A program made the translations under genes and the position numbers. The notes beneath the pieces are model-generated. The model did no database searches. It was not told the origin of the DNA and was given only the letters and a program-made list of their open reading frames with translations. Positions 1-7,570 of a stretch of 19,591 nt of DNA are shown piece after piece (within the stretch, counting starts at the first letter, position 1; each line of letters opens with the position of its first letter). Location: positions 1 through 19,591 of the forward strand of contig JBDKRG010000031.1 of NCBI GenBank assembly GCA_039683515.1, given 5' to 3'. This DNA is from JAJFUE01 sp039683515. GTDB taxonomy: Bacteria > Sumerlaeota > Sumerlaeia > MVZB01.

Positions 1-181
1 GAGCGAAGCGTCGCCCCAGGCAGGCGTTCATGTTTTATGTTGAGCGCTGAAGGCGCGAAAGAGTCGATCATCGGTCGAGTGTTTCTTTCGCTCCTTCAGA
101 GCTCCTGTTATCTCGACGCACTTTTCCCGGGGCGCCGCTTCGCTCTGCCCCAGGCTATTTTCTTTTGCGCTTTCAGCGCTT
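1..181. repeat. Palindromic repeat module downstream of the secreted-protein gene
   Basis: Three related copies of a roughly 20-base motif are present. Bases 42-62 (core GCTGAAGGCGCGAAAGA) are in one orientation; bases 84-104 and 161-181 are in the opposite one. Copy 1 can therefore pair with either of the other two. A second inverted pair is formed by 1-20 (GAGCGAAGCG then CGCCCCAGG) and 126-145. No coding function is evident. The arrangement resembles the dispersed palindromic intergenic repeats common in large environmental bacterial genomes. It may continue left of the window. Confidence 0.6.
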
Positions 182-249
182 ATGCCGCGCGTCGTGCCGT
201 TGGTGAACACGCATGACGCGCCGCCAGAATTTGGGGAATGACAAGCTTT

Positions 250-269
250 TAAACGGAGGCAAGCCTCCG
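250..269 (-). terminator. Possible terminator of the secreted-protein gene
   Basis: On the minus strand, about 20 bases after the stop codon at 291-293, there is a 6-bp hairpin (CGGAGG, loop CTTG, CCTCCG). It is followed by TTTAAAAG. The stem is short and the T run weak, so this is only a modest terminator candidate. Confidence 0.4.
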
Positions 270-290
270 CGCTCCACATAATCACGATAA

Positions 291-1520
291 TCACTCGTTT
301 TTGGCGGGGTTGTAGCGCAGCAGCATCGCGATGTCGAGGTCGTCGGGCTTGGGGTTGCGCGTCAGGAAGAACGCGCCGACCTTCTCGTAGACGAGCGGGT
401 CGTCGGCCGACAGCGGCAGCCACAGGTTGGTCTCGCGGGCGTAGGAAGGCGCGTTGCCGGGGGTGGCCAGGTTGCTGAAGAAGATGCCGTCGCCCATCCG
501 GCCGAAGCCCTGCGTGAGCGTCGCCGCGAACCGCCGCATGTCGGCCTTGTCGAAGACCTGGCCGTCGCGGCAGAGCGCGATGGGGAGCGCGATCGACAGC
601 GACGCGTGCGAGATGTCCTCGCCGCCCTTCATCTCGGCGACGGTGAGCGTCCGCGTGAGCGGCTTGTCCGACAGGCGATACGGCCAGTAATACGCGCCGT
701 CCGGGTAGAGGCTCAGGCGGTTCTTGAAATAGCGGCCGATCTTGAGCGCCTTGTCGCGGTGATCGGCGTTGCCGCCGACCTTCCACGAATACCAGTAGGC
801 CGTGCCCATCGCGCTCAGGCGGTTGATCGGGGCCGGCTTGCCGTCGTTGGCGGGGTCCTGGTCGCGGTAGACGTAGGAGCCCTCGCCCGGGGCGGGGCCG
901 TCCCGCCACTGGCGGTCGTGGAAGTCGAGGCTCTCCTGCATGGCCTTGAGGATCTCGTCGAATTCGGCGCCCATTTTGGTTTTGTAGGCGGGGTTCTGCT
1001 TGACGAGGCCAAGGAAGTCGAGGATCGGGAAGACGATAATGCCGGTGTGGACGCCGTAGGCGGTGCGCTTGCCGCGGTAGTATTTCGTGCAGCTCCAGAC
1101 GGTGCTCTCCTCGCCGGTCCAGAGCTTGCGGCCGCGCTTGTCGTCGCGGGCGTCGATGACGCCCCGGGCGTAGCGGCGCATGACGTCGAGGTATTTCGTG
1201 TCGCCGGTGACGCGATACATTTCGTTGAGCGCCATCATGCGGTAGGAGTCGCCCCACGCGAGCGAGGCCGAGGTATTGTCCAGATGCGCGAGGCGCTTCT
1301 CGAGGCCGGGCCCGAGCGCGAGCCGGTCGAATTTCTCAACGCCGGCATACTGCTCGAGGGTCGGCGGGGCGGCAATCTTGGGGAAAGTCTTTTCGTAGCG
1401 GGCCAGGTAATTCTTCAGCGCCGAAGCGCCCGCTTCGTTGACGGCCTTCGTCGACTGGGCCCACGCCGAAGCCGCACATACCATCGCCAAAATCGCAATC
1501 ACCCAACGTCCGCCACGCAT
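291..1520 (-). CDS. Secreted protein of unknown function, possible alpha/alpha-barrel fold
   Basis: The 409-residue product starts with a clear Sec signal peptide: MRGG-RW, a hydrophobic stretch IAILAMVCAASA, and likely cleavage after AWA. It should therefore be exported. The start at 1520 is preferred to an upstream in-frame ATG (1550) because AAGGAG lies seven bases before it. The mature part has regularly spaced helices and aromatic-rich stretches such as EESTVWSCTKYYRG, VHTGIIVFPILDFLG and AMGTAYWYSWKVGG. This pattern fits a helical-toroid fold of the six-hairpin glycosidase, lyase or epimerase kind, and a role on surface or environmental polysaccharide is possible. I recognise no catalytic motif and cannot name a family. 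The gene stands alone, with repeat-rich spacers on both sides. Confidence 0.8.
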   Translation of the reverse strand: MRGGRWVIAILAMVCAASAWAQSTKAVNEAGASALKNYLARYEKTFPKIAAPPTLEQYAGVEKFDRLALGPGLEKRLAHLDNTSASLAWGDSYRMMALNEMYRVTGDTKYLDVMRRYARGVIDARDDKRGRKLWTGEESTVWSCTKYYRGKRTAYGVHTGIIVFPILDFLGLVKQNPAYKTKMGAEFDEILKAMQESLDFHDRQWRDGPAPGEGSYVYRDQDPANDGKPAPINRLSAMGTAYWYSWKVGGNADHRDKALKIGRYFKNRLSLYPDGAYYWPYRLSDKPLTRTLTVAEMKGGEDISHASLSIALPIALCRDGQVFDKADMRRFAATLTQGFGRMGDGIFFSNLATPGNAPSYARETNLWLPLSADDPLVYEKVGAFFLTRNPKPDDLDIAMLLRYNPAKNE

Positions 1521-1764
1521 CCGAGTTCTCCTTGGCAATCGATTGATCAAGCGAACCCATTCATCTACGAACAGGGTGAATCGTCAATGGAAAAGGTCGT
1601 CAATGCGCGAGGAAAACCATCGCCCCCAAGGGAATGGAGCAATTTCCCAACCAGGCATAGCCAGAACCAAATTCATGCGGCTCGGAATGTCACCCCGAAG
1701 GGGTGACGATAGTTCGGCAACACAGCGCGACGTAGTCGCAACCAAACAACAGAAAACAAATGCA

Positions 1765-1930
1765 GTCACGAAACGCACGAAAGAAATCACGAAAAATCGC
1801 CAAAAAAAATAGATTGTCGCAGAGGTGCAGAGTTTGGCAGAGGCGCAGAGAAATTCCGAACAGGAGGCAACGGAGAAAACGGAGATTTTTTCGATCATGT
1901 CTGTGTTGCCTTCGTTACTTCGTTAAAAAT
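1765..1930. repeat. Degenerate short-repeat tract (CACGAAA, GCAGAG, AACGGAGA units)
   Basis: Successive blocks of imperfect short repeats are seen. CACGAAA-type units lie at about 1767-1800, GCAGAG units at about 1819-1850, and two CGGAGA units at about 1870-1886. GTTGCCTTCGTTACTTCGTT lies near 1905. GC content is far below that of the neighbouring genes. No protein or RNA gene is evident. Confidence 0.55.
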
Positions 1931-1965
1931 CTTGCCAGAAAAACAAGTTTCTGGCGGATAGTAGT

Positions 1966-2156
1966 CCAGGGTGGAGCGAAGCTGTTGCGAGCGCAACCCT
2001 GGGATCACCGCCGCCATTCCAGCCGAGCCCTGAAGGGCGACATCGTGGGATGTTCAACTATCTCGCCCCTTCAGGGCTCGGATGAAATGCATGCCCAACC
2101 CAGGGTTTCGCTTCGCTCCACCCTGGGCTCTTGAACTATTCGACCCTTTCAGGGTC
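1966..2156. repeat. Nested inverted-repeat module
   Basis: Outer arms of 17 bases are exact reverse complements: CCAGGGTGGAGCGAAGC at 1966-1982 and its complement at 2110-2126. Inside lies a second pair, GAGCCCTGAAGGGCGA at 2025-2040 and its near-exact complement at 2063-2079 (one extra C). The right edge carries a further 6-bp hairpin, GACCCT-TTC-AGGGTC, at 2142-2156. The structure could fold as a long cruciform or RNA hairpin. There is no transposase nearby, so if mobile it would be a non-autonomous element. Confidence 0.75.
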
Positions 2157-2354
2157 CCCCCCGCAAGGCTGGTCGCTTGAAGATTTTGTGTACATCTTAC
2201 ATTCAAATTCGGCGGCTGCAGAGTCATCATAACCGAATCAACACGTTCTTCATTGAGAATCGCGACAGAACTACTTGGAAGCACTCTTACGTGGTTGACA
2301 AGAATGATGCGTGAATGGCCGCGGGGGCGCGGGCCCCACATTTTCGGCTTCGGA

Positions 2355-2373
2355 GTCGGGGCGGAGACCCGAC
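2355..2373. repeat. Hairpin abutting the HAD-gene stop codon
   Basis: GTCGGG (2355-2360), a seven-base loop, then CCCGAC (2368-2373). The hairpin begins on the base after the TAG stop of the HAD gene (read on the minus strand). A T run is missing, so it is a poor classical terminator. It closely parallels the hairpin after the ABC exporter stop at 7686-7706. Confidence 0.6.
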
Positions 2374-3063
2374 CTACCGGGGGATGGGCACCTTTCTAAA
2401 GTCCTGGTAGACCCATGGGGTCCAGAGGCGGCACCTGATGAGGTCTTCGGGCGTCTCGGCGATCGCCACCAGGCCCATGCCGGCCCGCCTGGCGGCCCAG
2501 AAGCCGTGGACGCTGTCCTCGAAGACAATGCACCGGCTCGGGGCGACGGCGAGGCAGCGGGCGGCTTCCAGGAAGAAATCCGGGTGCGGCTTGCTCCTCA
2601 GGCCCGGACGGCTCCAGACGACCGCGTCGAAATCGCGCTGGACGCCCATCTGCCGGAGCAGAAAGCCGGTGTTCGAGCCGGTCGCGGAGGTCGCCACGGC
2701 GGTGCGGATCCCGGCGCGGCGGGCGCGCTCGAGGAGGCGCTTGAGGCCCGGGCGCGCGCCCTGGCGGCCGGCGATATACTCGCGGAAAAACGCCTCCTTG
2801 CGCTCGGAAAGCTCGGTGTATCGGTCCTCGCCCGGGCCGCCGCCGCGCGACCACCACTGCTTGAAGATCGCACGGTTAGTCTGGCCGAAACCGGCCTCCG
2901 CCATGCGGAACTCGCGCTCGCCGAGGCCCAGCTCCTCGACCAGCCGGCGCCAGGCCAGCATGTGGAACCGGCGCGAGTCGATCATCGTGCCGTCCATGTC
3001 GAACAGGAGCGCGCCGATCACGCGGCGGCGACCGCCAAGGGTCCAATTGACAGCGCTATGCAT
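2374..3063 (-). CDS. HAD-superfamily hydrolase, beta-phosphoglucomutase/sugar-phosphatase type
   Basis: This 229-residue protein carries the standard HAD motifs. DMDGT at residues 22-26 holds the nucleophile Asp and the acid/base Asp. Motif II lies in TAVATSATGSN, the motif III lysine is in SKPHPDFF, and the acidic motif IV is IVFEDSVHG. The segment after motif I (SRRFHMLAWRRLVEELGL) looks like the helical C1 cap of the beta-phosphoglucomutase and phosphoglycolate-phosphatase branch. The substrate is probably a small sugar phosphate, and the enzyme should be cytoplasmic. The start has only a distant AGAGG ribosome binding site, so a slightly later start is possible. The gene is divergent from cdaA and appears monocistronic. 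A hairpin follows its TAG stop immediately. Confidence 0.88.
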   Translation of the reverse strand: MHSAVNWTLGGRRRVIGALLFDMDGTMIDSRRFHMLAWRRLVEELGLGEREFRMAEAGFGQTNRAIFKQWWSRGGGPGEDRYTELSERKEAFFREYIAGRQGARPGLKRLLERARRAGIRTAVATSATGSNTGFLLRQMGVQRDFDAVVWSRPGLRSKPHPDFFLEAARCLAVAPSRCIVFEDSVHGFWAARRAGMGLVAIAETPEDLIRCRLWTPWVYQDFRKVPIPR

Positions 3064-3095
3064 GGGAGAAAAAACCTCTCAACGGGCGACAAGTC

Positions 3096-3123
3096 TTGCA
3101 AGCGGCCGGTAGATCCGCATAAT
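3096..3123 (+). promoter_or_regulatory. Candidate sigma-70 promoter of cdaA
   Basis: TTGCAA at 3096-3101 and CATAAT at 3118-3123 are separated by 16 bases, matching 4 of 6 and 5 of 6 consensus positions. Transcription would begin near 3130. The cdaA leader would then be about 125 bases long and contain the hexamer repeat at 3181-3225. Confidence 0.45.
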
Positions 3124-3180
3124 GACAAAGTAACGTCCCGCGAGGCCGATGGCAAGGCTGGGGGGGATGGGATCGATTTT

Positions 3181-3225
<45 letters not shown>

Positions 3226-3254
3226 AAATGGGTGAATAGCTTCAGAAGACAAAT

Positions 3255-4070
3255 ATGCAAGAGCTGATCTCCACATTCCACACGTTCCGCTGGACGGACC
3301 TGGCCGACATCGCCATGGTGGCGCTGTTCTTCTATGGGATCTTCGCGCTGCTGAGGGGATCGCGGTCGTACGTGGCGCTCATGGGATTCATCGCGTTCAT
3401 GACCGGCACGATGCTCCTCTACCTGCTCGTGCGGACGTGGAAGATGGAGGCGATGATCCTCATCTTCCAGAACTCGTGGATCGTCGTGATGCTGATTTTC
3501 CTGATCGTGTTCCAGCACGACTTCCGGCGCGCGCTGATCAACCTGGGGCAGTTCCGGCTGTTCCGAGGGCTGCTCAGCAACCGCGAGCGGGACGTGGTCG
3601 ACGAGGTCTGCTCGGCGGTCAACGTGATGAGCAACCGCAACGTCGGGGCGCTGATCGTGTTCGAGCGGCGCAATCCGCTGGATCCGTACCTGGGCAGCGG
3701 CACCGAGCTCGACGCGTCGATCTCGCCGGAGCTGATCCGGACGATTTTCACGCCGTATTCGGCGCTGCACGACGGGGCGGCGATCATCCGCTCGGACCGG
3801 CTGGTGGCGGCCGGCTGCATCCTGCCGCTGTCGGAGGAGCAGCTCCTGAGCAGCGACCTCGGGACGCGGCACCGGGCGGCGATCGGCATGAGCGAGGAGA
3901 CCGACGCCGTGGTGGTCGTGGTGAGCGAGGAGACCGGGACGATCTCGATCGCGGTCGACGGCAAGATCGAGCGCGGGTTCAAGATCGAGGACCTGCGCCG
4001 GCGGCTTCAGAAGGAACTCAACATCCCGACGCTCGAGGAATCGGCCGCGGAGGACGTCCATGCAGGTTGA
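3255..4070 (+). CDS. cdaA: Diadenylate cyclase CdaA
   Basis: The protein makes cyclic di-AMP from two ATP molecules. It has 271 residues, the normal length for the membrane-bound CdaA (DacA/YbbP) class. Three hydrophobic N-terminal segments (about residues 19-34, 40-58 and 66-86) are followed by the DAC domain. The diagnostic motifs are present: DGA at 173-175 for catalysis and ribose contact, and GTRHRAA at 203-209 for ATP phosphate binding, with VSEETG near 223-228. The active site should face the cytoplasm. The next gene is cdaR, overlapping by 11 bases, which is the conserved regulatory pair. The ribosome binding site is weak (AGAAGAC), and the leader holds a hexamer repeat. Confidence 0.97.
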   Translation: MQELISTFHTFRWTDLADIAMVALFFYGIFALLRGSRSYVALMGFIAFMTGTMLLYLLVRTWKMEAMILIFQNSWIVVMLIFLIVFQHDFRRALINLGQFRLFRGLLSNRERDVVDEVCSAVNVMSNRNVGALIVFERRNPLDPYLGSGTELDASISPELIRTIFTPYSALHDGAAIIRSDRLVAAGCILPLSEEQLLSSDLGTRHRAAIGMSEETDAVVVVVSEETGTISIAVDGKIERGFKIEDLRRRLQKELNIPTLEESAAEDVHAG

Positions 4071-5100
4071 GCGCCGCCGCCGGCTGCGGGAGGAAATCTC
4101 GCTGATCCTGCCCGCGATCTTCATCGCGGTCGTCGTCTGGGCGATCGCCAAGCAGCAGAAGCTCGAGACGAACTGGGTGACCGGGATCACGGTCAACATG
4201 CTGAACGTGCCGGCCAACATGGACGTGACGCGCACGCCGCCCGACGTCCGCATCCAGGTGCGCTACCCGGCCGAGCTGCACAACTGGGCGGTGGCGCGCA
4301 ATTTCAGTTTTTCGATCGACGCCTCGCGCATCTTCCGCACCGAGACCGATCAAATCTCCCAGTCGTGGAAATACCAGGTCGACACGCGCGACATCCAGAA
4401 GCACAACCTGCCCGAGACGATTCAGGTGGTGCAGGTCGACCCGCCGTACATCCAGCTCGACGCGATGCTGCGCACGACGACGGCGACGGTCGAAACCGTC
4501 ACCACGGGCCAGTTGCCGCGCAACATGGAAATGACCGACCAGCCGCAGCCGCGCCCCGAGCAGGTGACGGTGACCGGCTCGGCCGAGGCGCTGCAGCGCT
4601 TCGCCCAGAGCCACAACACCATCAAGACGACGCCGATCGACCTGTCGGCGCTGCAGTCGTCGCAGGAAGTCTACCCCAAGCTTGTGCTGCCGCCCGGCAT
4701 CCAGATCGTCGGGCGCAACAACGCGACGATCACGGTCGACATCGGCCTGACCGAGCGGATCGTCAAGCGCATCTACGAGTCGGTGCCGGTCACGGTCCCG
4801 ATCCTGAAAGACAATATCGTGGCCAAACTGAAGCCCGAGACGGTCAGCATCGAGGTCGAAGGGCCCGACACCGCGCTGCGCCAGCTGACGAACGAGGACT
4901 TCGAAGTCATCCCGGCGCGCGATCCGTCGCAGACGGTCGGGCAGGCGCAGAAGATCGGGATCGAGGCGCACCTGAAGGTCACCGCCAGCGCGCCGCGGAC
5001 GCTCGTCCGGATGGTGCGGTGCATCCCCAACAGCATCGAGGTCCAGTTCGTGAACAAGCCCCCCGTCGTCGGGCCGATCAAGCCGGGGGTGAAGAAGTAG
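4060..5100 (+). CDS. cdaR: CdaR, YbbR-domain regulator of the diadenylate cyclase
   Basis: This 346-residue protein has a short basic N-terminus, one membrane span (about residues 14-29, LILPAIFIAVVVWAIA) and a long extracytoplasmic part. The repeating beta-rich segments there fit tandem YbbR domains, for example VTGITVNMLNVP, YESVPVTVPIL and PETVSIEVEGP. In Firmicutes CdaR binds CdaA and modulates c-di-AMP synthesis; the same role is inferred here from the overlap with cdaA. Its ATG lies inside the end of cdaA, which suggests translational coupling. The C-terminus ends in a Pro/Lys-rich tail (PIKPGVKK). In many genomes glmM follows; here a repeat array and pdxJ follow instead. Confidence 0.92.
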   Translation: MQVERRRRLREEISLILPAIFIAVVVWAIAKQQKLETNWVTGITVNMLNVPANMDVTRTPPDVRIQVRYPAELHNWAVARNFSFSIDASRIFRTETDQISQSWKYQVDTRDIQKHNLPETIQVVQVDPPYIQLDAMLRTTTATVETVTTGQLPRNMEMTDQPQPRPEQVTVTGSAEALQRFAQSHNTIKTTPIDLSALQSSQEVYPKLVLPPGIQIVGRNNATITVDIGLTERIVKRIYESVPVTVPILKDNIVAKLKPETVSIEVEGPDTALRQLTNEDFEVIPARDPSQTVGQAQKIGIEAHLKVTASAPRTLVRMVRCIPNSIEVQFVNKPPVVGPIKPGVKK

Positions 5101-5110
5101 GCTTCGAGGG

Positions 5111-5300
5111 TCGATTACGATTACGAGCACGAGCACGAAAACGAGAACGAATACGATTACGATTACGAGCACGAGCACGAGCACGAGCACGAAAACGAGA
5201 ACGATTACGATTACGAGCACGAGCACGAGCACGAGCACGAAAAAAACACGAGAACGATTACGATTACGATTACGAGCACGAGCACGAGCACGAGCACGAA
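5111..5300. repeat. Composite GANNAC hexamer minisatellite
   Basis: Almost the whole stretch parses into hexamers of the form GA-NN-AC: GATTAC, GAGCAC, GAAAAC, GAGAAC and one GAATAC. They form a higher-order pattern of 2-3 GATTAC, then 2-4 GAGCAC, then GAAAAC and GAGAAC. The pattern recurs about four times, with one disrupted unit near 5240. It fills most of the 264-base gap between cdaR and pdxJ. Because the unit is a multiple of three, every frame is open (for example Asp-Tyr and Glu-His dipeptides). These open frames should not be taken as genes. Confidence 0.92.
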
Positions 5301-5364
5301 CCATCAGGCTTCGGCTGGCAAGCCGAGAACAAGCACGATAGGAAAGAGCGAATAGAGGCGTTTC

Positions 5365-6117
5365 ATGGCAACACTGTGCGTCAACATTGATCATATCGCC
5401 ACGCTGCGGCAGGCGCGGCGCGGGGTCGAACCCGATCCCGTCCTTGCCGTGGGGATCGTCGAAGAGGCCGGCTCGACGGGCATCACGGTCCACCTGCGCG
5501 AGGATCGGCGGCACATCCAGGACCGCGACGTCGAACTGATCCGCCAGGTCGTGCGCGGCCACCTGAACCTGGAGATGGCCTCGACGCGGCCGATGGTCGA
5601 CCGCGCGCTCGAGCTCAAGCCCGATATCTCGACGCTCGTTCCCGAAAAGCGCGAGGAGGTCACGACCGAGGGCGGGCTCGACGTGGCCGGACAGTTCGAA
5701 CAGGTCCGCGAGGCGACGTCGCGGCTGATGGGGGCCGGCATCTCGGTCAGCCTGTTCATCGACCCGGACGAGCGGCAGATCGAGGCGACGCTCAAGTGCG
5801 GCGCGTCGGAGGTGGAGTTCCACACGGGGACGTACTGCAACGCGCGGGCGGCCGAGGAGCGCCGGCGCCAGCTCGAGATCCTGGTCCGCGCGTGCGCGCG
5901 GGCCCGCGAGGCGGGGCTGATCGTGAACGCGGGCCACGGCCTCACCTACCACAACGTGCTGCCGGTGGCGGCGATCGAGGGGATGCGCGAGCTCAACATC
6001 GGCCACGCGATCATGGCGCGCGCGATTTTCGCCGGGCTCGCCCCGGCCATCGTCGAAATGAACCGGCTGATCGAGATGGCCACGATCTCGCCCGAGCGGT
6101 TCCGGAGCCGGATATGA
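5365..6117 (+). CDS. pdxJ: Pyridoxine 5'-phosphate synthase PdxJ
   Basis: PdxJ condenses 3-amino-2-oxopropyl phosphate (1-amino-acetone 3-phosphate) with 1-deoxyxylulose 5-phosphate to give pyridoxine 5'-phosphate, the ring-closing step of the DXP-dependent vitamin B6 route. The 250-residue product matches the family (about 240) end to end. Conserved blocks include VNIDHIATLRQAR near the start, GITVHLREDRRHIQDRDV, the catalytic-loop block PEKREEVTTEGGLDV, HTGTYC, VNAGHGLTYHNV and ELNIGHAIMARAIF. AGAGG lies six bases before the ATG. Its stop overlaps the glycosyltransferase start as ATGA. In several Gram-negative groups pdxJ sits near cdaA-cdaR-glmM, so the location is familiar although glmM is missing. 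Confidence 0.97.
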   Translation: MATLCVNIDHIATLRQARRGVEPDPVLAVGIVEEAGSTGITVHLREDRRHIQDRDVELIRQVVRGHLNLEMASTRPMVDRALELKPDISTLVPEKREEVTTEGGLDVAGQFEQVREATSRLMGAGISVSLFIDPDERQIEATLKCGASEVEFHTGTYCNARAAEERRRQLEILVRACARAREAGLIVNAGHGLTYHNVLPVAAIEGMRELNIGHAIMARAIFAGLAPAIVEMNRLIEMATISPERFRSRI

Positions 6118-7283
6118 AAATTTGTTACCTCTGCGCCGACCCCGGCATCCCCGTCTTTGGCCGCAAGGGGTGCTCGACGCACGTGCGCGAGACGTGCTCG
6201 GTGCTGACCGATCTGGGCCACCAGGTGCGGCTGCTGTGCTCCAACGCCAGCGGCGACCGCAACCAGGGCGAAATCGACACGATTTCGGTCACGCCGCCCA
6301 CGTCGCGCAAGCTCGGGTTCGACCTGCGCCACGTGCTGCTGGACTACCGGTTCAACAAGGCGCTCGAGGAGCTGATCACGACGTGGAAGCCGGACGCGAT
6401 CTATGAGCGGTATTCGCTCTACAGCCGCGCCGGCCTGCGCGCGGCGCGGAAATACGGCCTGCCGCGGCTGCTCGAGGTCAACGCGTTCCTGACGCGCGAG
6501 CAGGAGGACCGGATCAAGCTGGCGCCGCTGGCCAAGGTCGTCGAGCAGACGATCATCCGGTCGGCGACGCGGGTGATCGTCGTGAGCGAGCCGCTGCAGC
6601 AGGAAGTCGCGGCGCTCGGCCTGCCGATCGAGTCGGTTATCAAGATGCCGATGGCGGTCAACCTCGACAAGTTCAACCCGAGCGTCGACGGCGCCGGGAT
6701 CAAGGAACAGTACGGGCTCGCAGGCCGGTTCATCGTCGGCTACGTCGGGACGCTTTCGGGCTGGCACGGGCTGAGGCTGCTGGAGGACGTCGCCGGCAAG
6801 CTGCGCGAGGCCGGCGCGCCGCCGTTCGCGTTCATGATCGTCGGCGGCGAGGGGAACAAGCTCGAGGGCAACCGCGCGCGCGTTCGCGAAGCGGGGCTCG
6901 AGGACCTGATCCGGTTCGTGGGGTCGGTGCCGTACGAGGACGTGCCGCGCCACATCCGCGCCATGGACATGGCGATCGTCCCGGACACGACCTACTGGTC
7001 GTCGCCGGCCAAGCTGTTCGAATACCAGGCCTCGGGGGTGCCGGTGCTGGCGCCGTCGTACCCGGCGATCCACGCCGCGCTCGACCACGGCCGCGAGGGA
7101 TTCATCTTCGAGCCGCAGAACACCGACGAGATGGCGCGGCTGCTGATGGAGGCGATGAACAACCACGCAAGCCTCAAGCCGATGGCCGAGGCCGCGCGCC
7201 TGCGCGCCGAGCGCGAGCACTCGTGGCGGCACAACGGCGAGCGGATCCTCGAGTTGTTCGAAGAGATGATGACGGAAAAATAA
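6114..7283 (+). CDS. Glycosyltransferase, GT-B fold, GT4-like
   Basis: This 389-residue protein is typical in length for GT4 enzymes, which transfer a sugar from a nucleotide-sugar donor. The N-terminal Rossmann half begins KICYLCADPGIPVFGRKGCSTHVRE, a glycine-containing acceptor-side loop. The C-terminal half has FIVGYVGTLSGWHGL, FMIVGGEG and SPAKLFEYQASGVPVLAP, where the glutamate of the donor-binding motif is expected. IVVSEPLQQEV and PMAVNLDKFNP are also usual in this family. Donor and acceptor cannot be predicted; cell-envelope or exopolysaccharide glycans are likely. The ATG overlaps the pdxJ stop (ATGA), so the two are translationally coupled even though the pathways differ. Confidence 0.9.
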   Translation: MKICYLCADPGIPVFGRKGCSTHVRETCSVLTDLGHQVRLLCSNASGDRNQGEIDTISVTPPTSRKLGFDLRHVLLDYRFNKALEELITTWKPDAIYERYSLYSRAGLRAARKYGLPRLLEVNAFLTREQEDRIKLAPLAKVVEQTIIRSATRVIVVSEPLQQEVAALGLPIESVIKMPMAVNLDKFNPSVDGAGIKEQYGLAGRFIVGYVGTLSGWHGLRLLEDVAGKLREAGAPPFAFMIVGGEGNKLEGNRARVREAGLEDLIRFVGSVPYEDVPRHIRAMDMAIVPDTTYWSSPAKLFEYQASGVPVLAPSYPAIHAALDHGREGFIFEPQNTDEMARLLMEAMNNHASLKPMAEAARLRAEREHSWRHNGERILELFEEMMTEK

Positions 7284-7293
7284 ATTCGGCCGG

Positions 7294-7380
7294 TTACCGC
7301 GGAATGAAGAACAGGGCGGCCGCCGCGACGACGATCGCCCAGAAAATCACTTCCGCGATTCTCTTCATGTCGCTCGACAT
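7294..7380 (-). CDS. Candidate 28-residue single-span membrane peptide
   Basis: A short minus-strand frame encodes MSSDMKRIAEVIFWAIVVAA followed by AALFFIPR and a TAA stop. It is a basic amphipathic start, a continuous hydrophobic run of about 17-18 residues, then Pro-Arg, which is the layout of a small membrane protein. GGGGGAG lies eight bases before the ATG, a strong ribosome binding site. An AT-rich stretch with promoter-like boxes lies about 70 bases upstream. The gene is convergent with the glycosyltransferase (10 bases between the stops) and downstream of no same-strand partner except the distant ABC exporter. I know no homologue. It could be a regulatory subunit, a type I toxin-like peptide or a chance frame. 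Confidence 0.5.
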   Translation of the reverse strand: MSSDMKRIAEVIFWAIVVAAAALFFIPR

Positions 7381-7454
7381 CGTGCGCGCTCCCCCGGTTT
7401 GCCCGCACAAAATTCGCCGTCAAATTTTTAAGAACCCGTAGCCCCTTAACTATA

Positions 7455-7483
7455 GATATACAACGGTTTTCAAACCGCGACAA
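7455..7483 (-). promoter_or_regulatory. Possible promoter for the 28-residue peptide
   Basis: On the minus strand TTGTCG (7483-7478) and TATATC (7460-7455) are 17 bases apart, each matching four consensus positions. TATAGT immediately follows as an alternative -10 box. The transcript would have a leader of about 65-70 bases. The region is markedly AT-rich against a GC-rich background, but the -35 box is weak. Confidence 0.3.
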
Positions 7484-7570
7484 CTTTCCGGGATGAAATT
7501 CCTGTTCGGAGTTCAAGCGCCGGCTTGGGGTTTCTTCGCCATGACGCAAAAAGCCGCGGCCAGACCGGGC

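Larger units (their letters stand above)
1521..2373. other. Long gene-free spacer made of repeats
   Basis: No credible gene is visible in these 853 bases. Contents in order: the ribosome binding site of the secreted-protein gene; an 8-bp hairpin (GTCACCCC, loop GAA, GGGGTGAC) at 1689-1707; a purine-rich degenerate repeat tract at about 1765-1930; a nested inverted-repeat module at 1966-2156; a stretch of lower GC (about 2160-2310) with no recognisable content; and a hairpin abutting the HAD gene stop at 2355-2373. Open frames that cross it are low-complexity or read repeats. Confidence 0.7.

Noticed and set aside
2054..2341. Minus-strand open frame of about 95 codons
   Set aside because: It runs through the inverted-repeat module, has no ribosome binding site and no recognisable protein pattern.
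5111..5300. CRISPR array or coding repeat protein
   Set aside because: Units are contiguous hexamers without spacers, and no cas gene is near. All frames are open only because the unit length is a multiple of three.
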